NCBI GenBank assembly: GCA_944325495.1
Contig: CALVAD010000001.1
Span: 1 to 64,000 of the forward strand
Reading direction: 5' to 3'
Length of the DNA: 64,000 nt
Source: an uncultured Bacteroidales bacterium
GTDB taxonomy: Bacteria > Bacteroidota > Bacteroidia > Bacteroidales > UBA932
Positions 62,270 through 64,000 of this stretch are shown here, piece by piece. The stretch's first letter is position 1; every line of letters starts with the position of its first letter. The position numbers and the translations under genes were made by a program. The notes under the pieces were generated by a model. The model ran no database searches. It was not told the origin of the DNA and saw only the letters and a list, made by a program, of their open reading frames with translations.

Positions 62270-62460
62270 AAATAAAGATGTATTCAGTCCCGGATAAGAT
62301 TGCTGCCGATCTGGGACTTGCAGAATTAAGGATATCAGATGGTAGCGGACATTATCTGTTGTCATCCCAGGACCTCCGTGCATACGGCATTGACCGGGCG
62401 GTATCGGATGGGGCCGTCGGGATTTCGGCAACTGAAGCAAAGGAGAAGTTCAATCTATAA
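62266..62460 (+). CDS. Small tail-region protein, 64 aa
   Basis: The gene starts in the ATGA overlap of the previous one. It contains a compact pattern (VPDKIAADLGLAELRISDGS, then GVGI-like end) and may be a chaperone or trimming factor for fibres. No family is known to me. Confidence 0.55.
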   Translation: MKIKMYSVPDKIAADLGLAELRISDGSGHYLLSSQDLRAYGIDRAVSDGAVGISATEAKEKFNL

Positions 62461-62471
62461 ACTGAATTGAT

Positions 62472-63539
62472 ATGGATATAAGTGCTATCGATACGCTTGA
62501 GGCGATCGTTGATGGTGACACCATCGTCCCGGGGATGAATTTTGCCCTCCCTTCAGGAGTGGGTACTACTCAGTATTTCAATCCGTCTACAGGAGAGTGT
62601 ACCCCTGATTATTCCCAGAGCAAGAATCAGATCATTTTATACCCGTACTGCTACTCGAGCAGCTCCGGTAAATTCATTGTCCCTGATTCTGGACAGGAAA
62701 TGTGGTATTTTGACAATCCTGATTCTGAATCTTCACAGATTCTGGCGACAAAAGGGGGAGAAGTCGTCTCAAAGTACAGCAAACTGTTTCAGAAGACCAC
62801 ATATTCAGTGAATAACCAGGTATTCCCGGCATTGAAAATTATTGGCAATCTTGCTGGCGAAGATTCCCTGAACGATGTCGGCATATATTTCAAGTCCACA
62901 TTCAAAGGCATGGAATTGACCTGCCATGCAGTGATATCTGTGAGGGAGAGTGTCGGCAGCATGTTCGACATCCTGATAAACTGTACCAACGAGGACGGCC
63001 TGAATGATACGGTAATCGACAACAATAGTGAATACCTGGTGCTCAATGCTGCCCTGCAGGACAACGGGGCCAGCGTCTCTCCTTCCGGGGCATGGAGCTG
63101 GAAGAAAGCCACATCTTCGGGTTTGGTAGCCGTGTCTCATGTCGCAGGTGTCACGGAACTCTCGGATTCTAATAGGACACTGAAACTGTATGACGGGGCA
63201 ATAGAGGGAACAGAAGAGTATTTCGCATGCGTTGAGCACAACGGTGTCACATATATGAAGGGCATCCAGGTATGTGATACACATGACCCGTATTATATCG
63301 ATATCGGCAGATCCAAGTCAAGTAATATGGTTAAGGAGACCGATACCATAGAGTATACGCCGAAAGTCCTTTCACGGTCCTCAAGAACTGTACAGAGCGG
63401 ATGGTCTTTCAGCTATGCAATCCGTGACAATGAAGGGAGCAGTATCCGTACTGCATCCGGGACGAAACTTACGGTACCTGGCGATGAAGTACATGAGTAC
63501 GGTGGATTGAATATACATATAACGGCGAGCAAGTCATGA
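62472..63539 (+). CDS. Tail fibre-like protein, 355 aa
   Basis: The protein is rich in Ser, Thr, Gly and beta strands with Ig-like repeats (LKIIGNLAGEDSLNDVGIYF) and no membrane segment. It is likely a fibre subunit. It overlaps the next gene by 4 nt. Confidence 0.6.
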   Translation: MDISAIDTLEAIVDGDTIVPGMNFALPSGVGTTQYFNPSTGECTPDYSQSKNQIILYPYCYSSSSGKFIVPDSGQEMWYFDNPDSESSQILATKGGEVVSKYSKLFQKTTYSVNNQVFPALKIIGNLAGEDSLNDVGIYFKSTFKGMELTCHAVISVRESVGSMFDILINCTNEDGLNDTVIDNNSEYLVLNAALQDNGASVSPSGAWSWKKATSSGLVAVSHVAGVTELSDSNRTLKLYDGAIEGTEEYFACVEHNGVTYMKGIQVCDTHDPYYIDIGRSKSSNMVKETDTIEYTPKVLSRSSRTVQSGWSFSYAIRDNEGSSIRTASGTKLTVPGDEVHEYGGLNIHITASKS

Positions 63540-64000
63540 ACCAGGTCTCGACATACGATTCGCTCATACCGTATCCGGAGAGTGCCACCGGATACAACCT
63601 CGCGCTATCGCAGAATCCGATAGTCTGTGATGCCGTCGGCATTCCCAAACTGACCACACTTGACGTGACCCTTTGGCGGAAGACAGGGAATGACACGATG
63701 GAGGTCGCTTCCGGCACATTCTTAAAGGTCATCGTATATTTCCCGAGTTCATCGAGGGAATATAAGGTGACGACAGGCAAGGTTACCGCATCGCTTGCAA
63801 GTAGTGATACAATCCCGAAATATGTCACATCCGTAAAGGTGGAGGCCGGGGAGAGTAGCTATGATGTGCACGATATAGCAGATATGACAATCCCTGTTAA
63901 TAAGGACGGAGCAGAGGGTAGGAACGGTCGGCTTCCTGTGCCATACGGGGAATACAGTTCCACGGTGACATATACTGCAACTGACCAGATCGCCCCTTAT
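63536..64000 (+). CDS. N-terminal part of a tail fibre protein, cut by the window edge
   Basis: The frame opens at ATG 63536 by ATGA overlap and is open for all 155 codons to the end of the window. The peptide (MNQVSTYDSLIPYPESATGY, and later VNKDGAEGRNGRLPVPYGEY) resembles fibre starts of Bacteroidales phages: a beta-rich head then a GxxGxxG-type linker. The receptor-binding part lies beyond the window. Confidence 0.7.
   Translation, partial: MNQVSTYDSLIPYPESATGYNLALSQNPIVCDAVGIPKLTTLDVTLWRKTGNDTMEVASGTFLKVIVYFPSSSREYKVTTGKVTASLASSDTIPKYVTSVKVEAGESSYDVHDIADMTIPVNKDGAEGRNGRLPVPYGEYSSTVTYTATDQIAPY

Larger units (their letters stand above)
34303..64000 (+). mobile_element. Mu-like transposable prophage, left end to tail-fibre genes (incomplete)
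   Basis: Starting near 34303, base composition drops and phage genes follow: repressor, MuA, MuB, GemA-like and DUF3164 proteins, Mu-type portal, MuF, DUF1320, virion-morphogenesis protein, terminase, protease, capsid, amidase, tail tube, chaperone, tape measure and tail proteins. The left end holds three putative transposase sites. The order resembles Mu-like phages of gut Bacteroidales. The right end lies beyond the window. All genes look intact, so it may be active. Confidence 0.85.

Noticed and set aside
1..64000. CRISPR arrays, rRNA genes and insertion sequences
   Set aside because: I searched by eye for regularly spaced repeats, rRNA motifs and IS transposases with terminal repeats and found none; the only transposase is the MuA-like gene.

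Overview
The window is from a Bacteroidales chromosome of fairly high GC. Evidence: an LpxD-LpxC-LpxA cluster followed by a WbqC-family gene, a DUF3078 protein, an archaeal-type short ProS, BT_3928-like DoxX proteins, almost no Shine-Dalgarno sites on host genes, and Bacteroidetes sigma-ABfr promoters (TTTG, about 19 nt, TAnnTTTG). The genus is not resolved.

Region 1 (1-7161) is the end of an integrated element. A leftward operon of tiny phage/ICE-like genes with two odd tRNA-like elements faces a LexA/CI-type repressor. Rightward from the repressor runs a cargo block: an EcoRI-family adenine methyltransferase with poly-G tracts, a DUF262-HNH nuclease, an SDH-type ClpP/crotonase protease with a tiny partner, and a HATPase plus STAS-like (DUF4325) pair. 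The block stops at a 3' half tRNA-Val, the expected scar of tyrosine-integrase insertion.

Region 2 (7162-34253) is host core DNA. It holds a membrane protein-XRE regulator-class A beta-lactamase operon, tmk, folP, tilS, proS, divIC, envelope lipoproteins, lipid A genes lpxD/lpxC/lpxA, rimP-nusA-infB, and a ribose-type locus (LacI regulator, ribokinase, GRP-family transporter).

Region 3 (about 34300-64000) is a lower-GC Mu-like transposable prophage. It was inserted just after the start of the gene downstream of the sugar transporter and runs past the right edge. Its left end carries three copies of a GTnAAAACGAAATGT site. It encodes a repressor, a tRNA-like element, MuA, MuB, a second ATPase, GemA-like and DUF3164 proteins, then a leftward packaging/portal block and a rightward protease-capsid-lysis-tail block. 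A probable small RNA sits between two leftward late genes.

The most unusual feature is the methyltransferase 3' end. A G9 tract precedes three tandem, divergent copies of the C-terminal coding unit, spaced about 85 bp apart, so every reading frame ends in a Y-x-R-I-L-(I/V)-R tail. This looks like a three-way switch of the enzyme's C-terminus by strand slippage.
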